Under the pieces are notes generated by a model. The model had not been told where the DNA came from. It saw nothing but the letters and a program-made list of their open reading frames with translations, and made no database searches. From NCBI RefSeq assembly GCF_900699765.1, contig NZ_CAADHO010000004.1, positions 310,001-374,000 on the forward strand: DNA of 64,000 bases, given 5' to 3'. Positions 33,501 to 41,991 of the stretch are shown piece after piece (positions within the stretch are counted from its first letter, which is position 1; the number at the start of each line of letters is the position of its first letter). This DNA comes from Desulfoluna butyratoxydans. GTDB taxonomy: Bacteria > Desulfobacterota > Desulfobacteria > Desulfobacterales > Desulfolunaceae. A program made the position numbers and the translations under genes.

Positions 33501-34194
33501 GTGGCTGTGGTGTGGTATGCCTGGGTACAACCTGTTATGAAACGTCAAAACACGAAAGTGTTTAAAACCAGCGTTGGAGACGGTATTGCGTATCAATTGC
33601 AGGGGAAGTCATACCCACAAGAAAACGTGGGGCAATGGAAAACAAGTTCACATCGTGGGGGTGTTTTGGTAACGCGGCCGTCACATGCACCTCATTGGTT
33701 TGGAATGCTTGAAAACGGCATGATGCGGGGCTGTTGCCGATCACATCATGGGGTGAACTCTGTTTTATTATTAGAACGTCGATAGAGTTTGTATGATTTG
33801 TTTTTCATATGCCATGCATGATATTTCGTGTCAAATTTTATTTTGGAATGGGGACAGGGTAGTTTCTTTAACTCGCTGAAAGTAAAGTGAAAAATAATTT
33901 TAGAACGGTGGAAGCGTTGTTTTGTCCACTATTCTGGATAGTTGGGCGTTTGTTTGGCCCGCCCCAGAAATGTTCAGACTTGTGTTTCTCTGTTTTAAGA
34001 TATTGAAAGTAAATGAAATATACTTATTGCTTTCCGGGTTCGCTGGCGAGGGCGGTGGGGGCATCTGGGGCGTTTTTGTATGGGTGTAAAATAAAATTAA
34101 GTCAATTTTGTACGTATGGTAAACCCTTTGGCAAGAAAGTGAGTAAGTCAAAACGTGTCACGTTGTGCTTTGCGTTTTAGCCCGCATGGTTAAC
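33501..34194. other. AT-richer gene-free stretch
   Basis: No frame with coding character was found in these 690 bases. Base composition is visibly AT-richer than the flanks, with T-rich runs around 33780-33900 and 33990-34100. It should hold the promoter of the riboswitch-controlled minus-strand gene near 33501-33600, but no clear -35/-10 pair was seen. Confidence 0.6.
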
Positions 34195-34318
34195 GAGCCG
34201 AGAGCATCCATATTCAAGGCGTCAGAGCTGCAGATCTTGATGTTGACCTCAACGCTCTGATAACGCGACAGAAGACAGGTGTGTCCGGCTCACCCTTCGG
34301 GCGAGCCGGGTTAAAGAG
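34195..34318. repeat. MITE-like element, copy B (inverted relative to copy A)
   Basis: Its reverse complement matches 19236-19335 closely: both contain GCGTTATCAGAGC, ATCTGCAGCTCTGA and GCCTTGAATATGG in the same order and spacing. The flanking hairpin GGCTCACCCTTCGGGCGAGCC is also shared. The outer terminal repeats of copy A are not evident here. Confidence 0.6.
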
Positions 34319-34457
34319 CAGCAACCGGAAGGGAAAGGGGAGGGCCTGCGGCTGAAAGCCGTGGAAGGGTTTTCTGAAATGACGCGGCGTACCCTGATGG
34401 GGGCAGCTGCTTTTTCTGTGGGTGCGGGCTGGAAAAATGGGTGCGCGGAAAGACCCG

Positions 34458-34997
34458 TCAGCGAGCCGCCACTTCCATGGTGCCTGTTTGGAGGGCCATG
34501 AGGGAGGTGTCCCGCGTGACGGTCAGGAAATCCTTGTCGTCATCCTCGTCATCGGAGCGGAACATGACGGTGTAGGATGTCCTGGGTGCGATGATGACCA
34601 GGCGGGGAATGTCCATGGTCACAAGGGGGATTCGATGGGTGGACGTCGATGCATTGAAGGTGCCCATGCGGTCGAACAGGGAAGGGGAACCGTCAGGGGC
34701 CGGGCTGAGCATGCGGTAGGCCCACCCCATGACGCCGAGTTCGCCGGTCTCTTCGCCGTTGGCAAAGGCCTCATCTTCTCCGTAGGTGGTTGCGGATAGG
34801 CTGTAATCCCACGTGTCGAAGAGATCGTAATAGGCCTGCAGCAACGTGTCTGCGCTGTTTTCCGCCGAGGGCGTGAGGGCCCTGCCGGTGGCTGCCTTGA
34901 GCGCGTCTGCGGACATGGGGGTGAAGGCCATGGTGCCAAGGGGCCAGAGGGTGACTGCAATAACAACGACACATGATCGAAGGGATCTCTTCAGCAT
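34458..34997 (-). CDS. Small QAG-motif-like secreted protein
   Basis: 179 residues from ATG 34997 (GGGGAGACTTAC upstream). Signal peptide (SCVVVIAVTLWPLGTMA) followed by FTPMSADALKAATGRA, a variant of the leader-like motif in which QAG becomes RAL. The mature protein is acidic (DDEDDDKD near residue 155) and ends SLMALQTGTMEVAAR, resembling the tail of the protein at 32497. It has no riboswitch. Probably a minor or diverged member of the same secreted family. Confidence 0.78.
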   Translation of the reverse strand: MLKRSLRSCVVVIAVTLWPLGTMAFTPMSADALKAATGRALTPSAENSADTLLQAYYDLFDTWDYSLSATTYGEDEAFANGEETGELGVMGWAYRMLSPAPDGSPSLFDRMGTFNASTSTHRIPLVTMDIPRLVIIAPRTSYTVMFRSDDEDDDKDFLTVTRDTSLMALQTGTMEVAAR

Positions 34998-35025
34998 GTA
35001 AGTCTCCCCGAAACAAATAGAAGGT

Positions 35026-35057
35026 AATGGGTGCACTCGACCCGTGACTTATCCGGG
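35026..35057. repeat. MITE-like element, copy C (terminal fragment)
   Basis: GGGTGCACTCGACCCGTGAC followed by TTATCCGGG matches the right end of copy A (19325-19353) with few changes. Only the terminal inverted-repeat segment is present, upstream of the minus-strand gene at 34458. Confidence 0.5.
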
Positions 35058-35614
35058 CTTCGGACAGGGTGTTTCATTCTTCAATTCTAAAAAAATCGGT
35101 GTTACTGGCTGGACGTGTTGGACAGGTAAGTATGGGTCATATTGACGTATACCCTACATATCCCATGTGGCAGGGTGTATGTCAAATTGAATTGCCTGCT
35201 GAATCAGTGGGTTCGTTGCGTTGGGGTGCGGCTCGGAACCCCGTCTGACGGGCACCTTCCTTTTACTTTGTTTCAAATTACTGAGGTTTTTTCGGTCTCT
35301 CCGTGGTGAGAAATTTGGGCCGGATGTTCTTCGATGCTGGCGGAATGTTCACAAATAGTGGATAGTGGTTCGTTCAAAGGGAACATTTTTAGTGCCGGTG
35401 TGGTGAGATAACTGCCCTAATGGAAGCGGTTTGGTGAATCGTGGCGGTTCGGCAGGTTTTTTGCTGTGACTCAGGCCAGGCGTTCGTGCTGCCGGGCCTG
35501 AGACCGCGGCAACCAGGCCGACCCGGGAGCCGCTCAAGACACGTTCGATACAGGGCAATCCCGGGGTATGGCGTTATCGGAGTGGACACATCGGGGCAAC
35601 GGGGAATGGATGGT
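35058..35614. other. Divergent intergenic region
   Basis: About 550 bases between the minus-strand secreted-protein gene and the plus-strand sensory operon, so promoters for both directions are expected. I see no clear promoter boxes, riboswitch or coding frame. An in-frame extension of the binding-protein gene up to 35441 has no signal-peptide or codon character and is treated as non-coding. Confidence 0.55.
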
Positions 35615-36766
35615 ATGAATCTGAAGAGGTGTGTGGCAGCGGTGGGAGCCGTTTTGTGCCTTGTGATGTGTTGCGGCTCGGCGTTCGCCGGTCGGGATGG
35701 TGTGGAGCCCCCGGAGCAGATGACCCTGCGGCTTCTTATCTGGGACGGGTACGCCCCCAAGACGGTTCGGGACACCTTTGTGAGGCATGTCCGGGAAACT
35801 TACGGGGTGGATCTTGCCTTTTCCATCACATATGCCTCAAACCCCGATGATTTTTTTGATGCCCTGCGAAACGACAAAGTGGACCTGATCTCCCCCGCCC
35901 ACAACCTGCCCAAGGATTTTCGGTACAACCTCACCACCAACGGCCTGACCCTGCCCATCCGGTTGGAAAATATCCCCAATTACACACATCTCGTCCCGGA
36001 ACTCTACCGCCAGCCCTGGGCCATGGAAGGGGGCGAGGTGTATGCGGTGCCCGTTGTGCAGGGGCCTTACGCCCTGGCGTACAACACAGCCCTGGTGCGG
36101 GAAGAGCCCACCAGCTGGCAGGTGTTCTGGGATCCTTCCTGGAAACGAAAATTCATGGTCCACAAGGATTACTACGAGCTGAACGTCTATATTTCCGCTT
36201 TGGCCCTGGGCCACCGCAGCCCGGACATTTTCCGTTTTGATGCCATCAAGGGAAGGCCGCTGGAGGAGAAGATCGACTACCTTGCCGCCGAGTCCGCCTC
36301 GTTCTGGCAAGGGTTTGACAAACCTGAAAACTATCGGGGCCTGGCCCTCTCCACCACCTGGCGGTGCATGTTCCCGACGGCGGACGGCGCCTTTGACGGA
36401 TGGCGCATTGCGGTTCCCCAAGAGGGCACACCCTGGTGGGTGGATGCCATGCTCGTCAGCCACACCTTGAAAGAGAAGCCCCTGTTGCGCCGCATTGCCG
36501 AAGCGTGGATCAATTACCTGCTCACCGATGAGGTGCAGACCCGGTCCATTGCCATGGAACTGGGGACCTATCCCGTGACCCGCAAAGGGCTTTCAGACTA
36601 TGTGGCCTCTCTGCCGGACACGGCCTCCGGGGACACCTTGAGGCTCTTGCTGAAGAAGAGGATTCCCTGGCAGATCCTGGAGATCCGGGATCGCAACGCC
36701 TTTAAATTTTTATGGAGCGAGGCCATGAAGACAAGACCGTCCGAACGGGCCGGGGAGGGGCGATGA
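35615..36766 (+). CDS. PotD-like periplasmic solute-binding protein (sensor partner)
   Basis: 383 residues from ATG 35615 (GGGGA nine bases upstream; ATG 35606 also possible). Signal peptide VAAVGAVLCLVMCCGSAFA. The mature part resembles spermidine/putrescine-type binding proteins: LRLLIWDGYAPK at the start, DDFFDALRNDKVDLISPAHN, YAVPVVQGPYALAYNT and EKIDYLAAESASFW. No transport permease or ATPase genes accompany it; the next gene is a histidine kinase overlapping its stop codon, so it probably presents an amine ligand to that kinase. Choline or ethanolamine is a reasonable guess from context. Confidence 0.85.
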   Translation: MNLKRCVAAVGAVLCLVMCCGSAFAGRDGVEPPEQMTLRLLIWDGYAPKTVRDTFVRHVRETYGVDLAFSITYASNPDDFFDALRNDKVDLISPAHNLPKDFRYNLTTNGLTLPIRLENIPNYTHLVPELYRQPWAMEGGEVYAVPVVQGPYALAYNTALVREEPTSWQVFWDPSWKRKFMVHKDYYELNVYISALALGHRSPDIFRFDAIKGRPLEEKIDYLAAESASFWQGFDKPENYRGLALSTTWRCMFPTADGAFDGWRIAVPQEGTPWWVDAMLVSHTLKEKPLLRRIAEAWINYLLTDEVQTRSIAMELGTYPVTRKGLSDYVASLPDTASGDTLRLLLKKRIPWQILEIRDRNAFKFLWSEAMKTRPSERAGEGR

Positions 36767-39345
36767 GACCGTTATACAGCGAGTCGGGCAAGCAGACTTC
36801 CCTGAGGTCCGATTTTATCTATGCGTTTTTCATGGTCTTAGGGGTTACCTGCATCATCGTGACCATCATCGACTGCTACATGGTCTATGTGCGGAACACC
36901 CGCATGCTGGAAAAAAACGCGGGAAGCACCATGGAGAGGGCGGTGAAGACCCTTGCGCAACCCCTCTGGCATTACGACGTGGATTTTATCCGGACCTTTG
37001 CCGATATCCTTGCCAACGACCGCAGCCTGGTCCACCTGGAGGTCTTTGACGAGCAGGGCAAGACCCTGGTGGTAAAAGACCGCACGGGAGACGCCCCGGC
37101 CACGGCGCGTATCCGCTGGGAGCTTGATCGCACGGTGAGTTACAACGGCAAGGGCATCGGCCGGGTGGTCATGACCTTTACCAACAGCGATGTGTGGCGG
37201 CTCACCCAGCAGATGATTTTTTCCGATCTTGCCATCATGTTTTCGGCCCTCTTTGCGGTGCTGGGCACCACGTGGATTCTCCTGAACCGACAGATCTTAA
37301 AGCCCTTGGGTGTAATGGAGAAAGCCTTTCACCGGATCTCTGCAGGGGATTATTCCAGGCGGGTGCGATTGAGGAAAAACAACGAGCTCTCGGTTATCGC
37401 CCATGAGTTCAACACCATGGTGGAGCAGGTGGCCCTGCGGGACAGCAGGATCCGGGAAAGCGAGACCAATTACCGGAACCTGGTGGAGGGGACAACGGAT
37501 ATCATTTTTCGAACTAATTTGGATGGTTGTCTGGTTTATATGAACCAGAACTTTGAGAAATGGACCGGCTTTCATGTGACCGACTTCCTGGGCGTACCCT
37601 TTTTCGAACTTCTGGCCTCGGGATACGGGTCGGATGACTTTGAGCAGCTGAAGCAGGGCGCCTTTGAGGGCAGGACCAACCTGCATGAGATCCAGCTGAT
37701 CAAGGCAGACGGCTCCCTTATTCATATGGAGCTCAACATCACCATTCAGAAGGATTTCGACGGCAGCTCCATGGGGGCCATGGGCATTGCCCGGGACATC
37801 ACCCGGCGAAAGCACTCGGAAGACGAGTTGCGGAAATACGAGCAGATGGTGGCCGCCTCCAGCGACTGCATGTGGCTGGTGGACAGGGCTCTTTCCATGC
37901 AGGCGGTGAACAAGGCCTACCTGCTTGCCACGCGTCGGGATCGCTACGAGCTCATCAACCGGCCCGTGGCAGAGGTGCTGGGTGAGCCCCTCTTTGCAGA
38001 GCACGTAAAACCCTATCTTGAGGCGTGCCTTTTGGGAAAGAACGTCCGGCACAGGGCCTGGGTAGGGTTTCCGAAGCGGGGGCTTCGTTTTGTGGATTTT
38101 ACCTTCTACCCCAGCTTCGATGCGGCGGGAGCCGTGAGCGGGGTGGTGGTCAACGAGCGGGACCTTACCGAACAGAAGACCCTTGAGACCAAGCTTCAGC
38201 AATCCCAGAAGATGGAGGCCATCGGCACCCTGGCAGGGGGCATTGCCCATGATTTTAACAATATCTTAGGGGGGATTATCGGGTACGCCGAGATGATCGA
38301 GATGTTTGACGTGGAGGGCAACGACCGGGTGGCCGTGCGCATCGAGCACATCCTCAAAGGAGCGTACCGGGCCCGGGAGCTCGTGGACCAGATCCTCACC
38401 TTCAGCCGTCACGGCGAGCAGGAGAAGAGCCAGCTCTCCCTGTCCCCCATCGTCAAGGAGAGCCTGAAGTTTTTGAGGGCATCCATTCCGTCCACCATCC
38501 GTATCTGCGAGAAGATCGACTGCCCCGACGACGCCGTGGTTGCCAACGCCACCCAGGTGCATCAGGTGCTGATGAACCTGTGCACCAACGCATCCTACGC
38601 CATGCATGAGAGGGGCGGGACACTGACCGTCTCGTTGTGCAACGTGGACGTGGACTCGGATCAGGCCTGGGGCCTCTCCGGGGTGCTCCCAGGGCCCCAT
38701 GTGCAGCTCTCGGTTGCGGACACTGGGCCTGGCATTGAACCCGAGGTGATCGATCGGATTTTCGACCCGTTTTTTACCACCAAGCAGACCGGGGACGGCA
38801 CGGGCATGGGCCTTGCCGTGGTGCACGGTATCGTCAAGCATTTCAACGGGGCCGTCACGGTGACTTCTGTGCCTGGAGAGGGGGCCGCCTTTCACGTGTT
38901 GATCCCCGCCTGCCCTGATGCCGGAGAAACCGTGACGGAGGAAGCTCGCGTGACGATGTCCCGGGGGCGTGGGAAGATCCTTTTTGTGGATGACGAAGAG
39001 GAGCTGGTGAGCTTCAGCTCGGAGATCCTCTCCCATCTGGGATACGACGTGGCGGCAGAGACCTCCAGCATCCGGGCCCGCAGGCGGTTCATGCAGGATC
39101 CTGACGCCTTTGACCTGGTCATTACGGATCAGACCATGCCCGAGATGACGGGGTTCGATCTTGCCCTGGAGGTGATGGCCGTGAGGCCTGAACTGCCTGT
39201 GGTGCTCTGCACGGGATTCAGTTCATCCCGGCTGGAGGAGGAGGCCCGGGCCGCGGGCATACGATGTTTTATGAAAAAGCCCATCGGGGCGCGACAGCTG
39301 GCCGATCTGGTCTCCCGGGTGCTGCGCCGCGAGCCGGTGGCATGA
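36763..39345 (+). CDS. Hybrid sensor histidine kinase (HAMP-PAS-PAS-HK-REC)
   Basis: 860 residues from ATG 36763 (GGAGGGGCG), overlapping the previous stop. Two membrane helices (about residues 20-42 and 160-182) flank a periplasmic sensor domain of about 115 residues. HAMP (LKPLGVMEKAFHRISAGDYS), PAS1 (about 245-370) and PAS2 (about 375-490) follow. His496 lies in LAGGIAHDFNNILGGIIGYA. The ATPase domain shows DTGPGIEPEVIDRIFDPFF and GTGMGLAVVHGI. A C-terminal receiver has Asp789 in LVITDQTMP. It likely senses ligand through the PotD-like protein and phosphorylates the NtrC-type regulator next door. Confidence 0.93.
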   Translation: MRPLYSESGKQTSLRSDFIYAFFMVLGVTCIIVTIIDCYMVYVRNTRMLEKNAGSTMERAVKTLAQPLWHYDVDFIRTFADILANDRSLVHLEVFDEQGKTLVVKDRTGDAPATARIRWELDRTVSYNGKGIGRVVMTFTNSDVWRLTQQMIFSDLAIMFSALFAVLGTTWILLNRQILKPLGVMEKAFHRISAGDYSRRVRLRKNNELSVIAHEFNTMVEQVALRDSRIRESETNYRNLVEGTTDIIFRTNLDGCLVYMNQNFEKWTGFHVTDFLGVPFFELLASGYGSDDFEQLKQGAFEGRTNLHEIQLIKADGSLIHMELNITIQKDFDGSSMGAMGIARDITRRKHSEDELRKYEQMVAASSDCMWLVDRALSMQAVNKAYLLATRRDRYELINRPVAEVLGEPLFAEHVKPYLEACLLGKNVRHRAWVGFPKRGLRFVDFTFYPSFDAAGAVSGVVVNERDLTEQKTLETKLQQSQKMEAIGTLAGGIAHDFNNILGGIIGYAEMIEMFDVEGNDRVAVRIEHILKGAYRARELVDQILTFSRHGEQEKSQLSLSPIVKESLKFLRASIPSTIRICEKIDCPDDAVVANATQVHQVLMNLCTNASYAMHERGGTLTVSLCNVDVDSDQAWGLSGVLPGPHVQLSVADTGPGIEPEVIDRIFDPFFTTKQTGDGTGMGLAVVHGIVKHFNGAVTVTSVPGEGAAFHVLIPACPDAGETVTEEARVTMSRGRGKILFVDDEEELVSFSSEILSHLGYDVAAETSSIRARRRFMQDPDAFDLVITDQTMPEMTGFDLALEVMAVRPELPVVLCTGFSSSRLEEEARAAGIRCFMKKPIGARQLADLVSRVLRREPVA

Positions 39346-39402
39346 TGGATCAGGTCTCCGGGCAGGAGGCGAAGTGGGAACCGGATACCGGAGGAGTAAG
39401 AG

Positions 39403-40890
39403 ATGTCCAACGTATTGATCATTGATGATGACCAGCAGATGTGCACCATGCTGTGCGACCTTGTCCACCATATGGACCACGAAGCGGCCTACGCCCAGAC
39501 CCTGGCCGAGGGGCTGCGACTGGCCCTTTCCGGCGGGTTTGACGTGGTCTTCCTGGACGTGCGCATGCCAGACGGCAACGGCCTTGAGGCCATGAAAGAG
39601 ATTCTGGAGATCGATTTCCCGCCGGAGATCATCGTCATGACGGGCATGGGCGACTCCGACGGTGCGGAGAGGGCCATCCGAAACGGGGCCTGGGACTACA
39701 TCCAGAAGCCCCTGTCCCCCAAAAAGATCATCCAGCCCCTGGATCGGGTGCTCCAGTACCGGGACAACATCCGCACCGCGGCCCGGCCCGCCAGGACCCT
39801 CAAGCGGGCGGGGATCGTCGGAAACAGCCACCAGGTCCAGGAGTGCCTGGACACCGTGGCCAAGGCGTCCCAGAGCCTCTCCAACGTGCTGATCACCGGG
39901 GAGACCGGCACGGGCAAGGAGCTGTTTGCCCGGGCCATCCACGCCAACAGCGGACGTTCCCGGCATCGGTTTGTGGTGGTGGACTGCGCGGCCCTGCCCG
40001 AAACCCTGGTGGAGAGCGCCCTGTTCGGCCATGAGAAGGGCTCTTTTACCGGGGCGGACAAGGCCGCCGAAGGGCTGGTGGGCCTTGCCAACGGAGGCAC
40101 CCTGTTTCTGGACGAGGTGGGGGAGATGAACCTTAACCTTCAGAAAGCCTTTTTGCGGGTGCTCCAGGAGCGGCGCTATCGTCCCGTGGGGAGCAAAAAG
40201 GAGGTGGAGAGCGATTTCAGGCTGGTGGCTGCCACCAACCGGAAGCTTTCGGACATGGTGAGGCAGGGCCTGTTTCGGGAAGACCTGCTCTATCGCCTCA
40301 ACGCCGTCTCCCTGACCCTTCCCCCTTTGCGGGAGCGCCTCGAAGATTTGCCGGGCCTGGTGAAGCAGCTCAGCGCCAAAGTGTACGGCGCCCTGGGCAT
40401 CAAGCCCAAGGGGGTCTCCCAGGATTTTATCGCCGCCCTTGGCAGCTACCACTGGCCGGGCAACGTGCGTGAACTGGTGAACACCCTGGAGTCCTCCATC
40501 AGCGACGCCTACTACGAGCCCGAGCTTTTCTCCAAGCACCTGCCCGAACAGATCCGCATCACCATGGCCCGGTCGTCGGTGGCTGAAACCTTCGGAGACC
40601 CTGGTGAGGAAAAAGAGGTTGTCTCCGTTGCCGCCCCGGCAGACCTGCCATCGGAGCCAAAGCCTGCTGCGGACGCCGAGGTCGTTTCGGACCTTCCGTT
40701 GCCCACTTACAAGGCATACCGTGAGTCGGTCCTTAACAAGGCAGAGAAAACATACCTCCAGGAACTCATGAAAGTCACCCGTGGCTCCATCAAAGATGCC
40801 TGCGCCATCTCCGGCCTCGGCCGCACCCGTCTTTATACCCTCCTTAAAAAGCACAGCGTGGACCGCATGGGGTGGGGCGTGAACGCGTAA
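39403..40890 (+). CDS. Sigma54-dependent NtrC-family response regulator
   Basis: 495 residues. Receiver with Asp52 (VVFLDVRMP), AAA+ domain with Walker A GETGTGKE, the sigma54-contact loop as GSFTGA, Walker B GGTLFLDEVGEM, and NPVR-like WPGNVREL. A Pro/Ala linker of about 40 residues separates a Fis-type helix-turn-helix (GSIKDACAISGLGRTRLYTL). It should activate sigma54 promoters under control of the adjacent kinase. The eut operon starts 1.1 kb downstream and the cut operon lies upstream; no perfect -24/-12 site was found near either. Confidence 0.94.
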   Translation: MSNVLIIDDDQQMCTMLCDLVHHMDHEAAYAQTLAEGLRLALSGGFDVVFLDVRMPDGNGLEAMKEILEIDFPPEIIVMTGMGDSDGAERAIRNGAWDYIQKPLSPKKIIQPLDRVLQYRDNIRTAARPARTLKRAGIVGNSHQVQECLDTVAKASQSLSNVLITGETGTGKELFARAIHANSGRSRHRFVVVDCAALPETLVESALFGHEKGSFTGADKAAEGLVGLANGGTLFLDEVGEMNLNLQKAFLRVLQERRYRPVGSKKEVESDFRLVAATNRKLSDMVRQGLFREDLLYRLNAVSLTLPPLRERLEDLPGLVKQLSAKVYGALGIKPKGVSQDFIAALGSYHWPGNVRELVNTLESSISDAYYEPELFSKHLPEQIRITMARSSVAETFGDPGEEKEVVSVAAPADLPSEPKPAADAEVVSDLPLPTYKAYRESVLNKAEKTYLQELMKVTRGSIKDACAISGLGRTRLYTLLKKHSVDRMGWGVNA

Positions 40891-40919
40891 AACGGTGTCT
40901 ATGGTTAAAGTCGGGAGCA

Positions 40920-41510
40920 AAAGCAAGCCTCCGGCGGCGAGGTGAGCCACCTCGAAAGCATATTGCCATTGCGCTTTGCCCTTCGTTCCTCAGGGCAAAG
41001 CGCAATGGCCTTCGGATCGGGCTACGCCCGACATAAACGCTGCGGGTTGACTTACAAGTTTCGAAGTCACGGGATACGTTGTTACCACTTGTCCATTATC
41101 GTTGTAGGCGCAATGCCTCCGGCGGCACGGTGTGCTACCTTTGTCTCGCTCCCAGGCTCTGCCTGGGAGTGTGATTAGCAAGGCTCCGCCTTGCCGGTAT
41201 GCAAAATCATTCCGTGGGTGGCGTTCGTCACAGGGCCGGGGGTATCGATGGTGGAGGCAGAGCCTCCGAGGGGCATTCCCAGGCAGAGCCAGGGAACGAA
41301 AGATAACGGTATCCCGGTAAGGGTTCGGTATTCCACACGGGCGAAGCCCGTCAGGGAATGTGATGAGCCTGAGGAATTCACCTACGCCCGTGTCTGTGCG
41401 TCACCACTCAACCAACGTCACCGGGCTACGGCGCGACAACGAAAGGCGAAAGAGCATTCCCGATCCTGGGGTCAAGGGGCTGTAGCCCTTGCCGCCGGAG
41501 GCTTATTTTC
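40920..41510. repeat. Cluster of palindromic intergenic repeats
   Basis: Contains CCATTGCGCTTTGCCC (40966-40981) with its exact inverse (40993-41008); CTCCCAGGC/GCCTGGGAG (41149-41169); GCAAGGC/GCCTTGC (41178-41194); GGAGGC/GCCTCC (41253-41267); and an AAGGGGCT/AGCCCTT stem near 41480. Several resemble REP-like 'CCCAGGC-GCCTGGG' elements. No coding frame is credible. Confidence 0.75.
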
Positions 41511-41991
41511 CCCCTATGACTTAAACCGTTTCCTTTCTCCCTTTCCCCTGTACAAGCGTTCATAAAAAGTGAATACATCCGTGTCCCTGCCGGACGGACA
41601 ACGCGGCGGTATCTCATCAGTATTTCTTCTTTGAGTTTAATCTCCTGTAATTCTACTTAAAAAGTCATTTTCTTCGGGTTGGTATGCATTTTGATTGAGG
41701 AAGGGGTGTACCTGCAACGGGATGGATGCGTTGCGGGGACCTCAGGCATGGGTGGCGATCGTGTGCAGGGAAGGGGCACCTTCCGCTCGGCGTGACAGGC
41801 AAAGGGGCCGGTCGCACCGGGCCGTGCATGCACCGGGCCCGGAACGATACCGGGGAGCCGCTTAAAGCATGGAGGGAGCCGGGCACAAAGATTTTCCGAC
41901 CACGGGATGGGAACCGCACCCTCGGTCGTTTTACCCCGGCCCTGACCAACCGTCATGATGAAGTGACACCACAGATCAGGAGAATTGCCTT
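41511..41991 (+). other. Gene-free leader region of the eut operon
   Basis: About 480 bases without a coding frame. It must hold the eutH promoter. TTGGTATGCATTTTGAT at 41679-41695 matches the sigma54 consensus except that the -12 GC is GA. GC-rich hairpin-forming sequence (GGGCCGGTCGCACCGGGCC and neighbours, 41804-41850) may form a leader structure. No cobalamin box (GCCACTG) was seen. Confidence 0.45.

Noticed and set aside
34378..34500. Short plus-strand frame starting MTRRTLMGAAAFSVGAG, like a Tat signal
   Set aside because: It stops after about 40 residues and runs into the antisense of a supported gene; at most a remnant.
41679..41695. Sigma54 promoter upstream of eutH
   Set aside because: TGGTATG-N4-TTGAT fits the spacing but the near-invariant -12 GC is GA, so it is kept only as a weak candidate in the leader entry.
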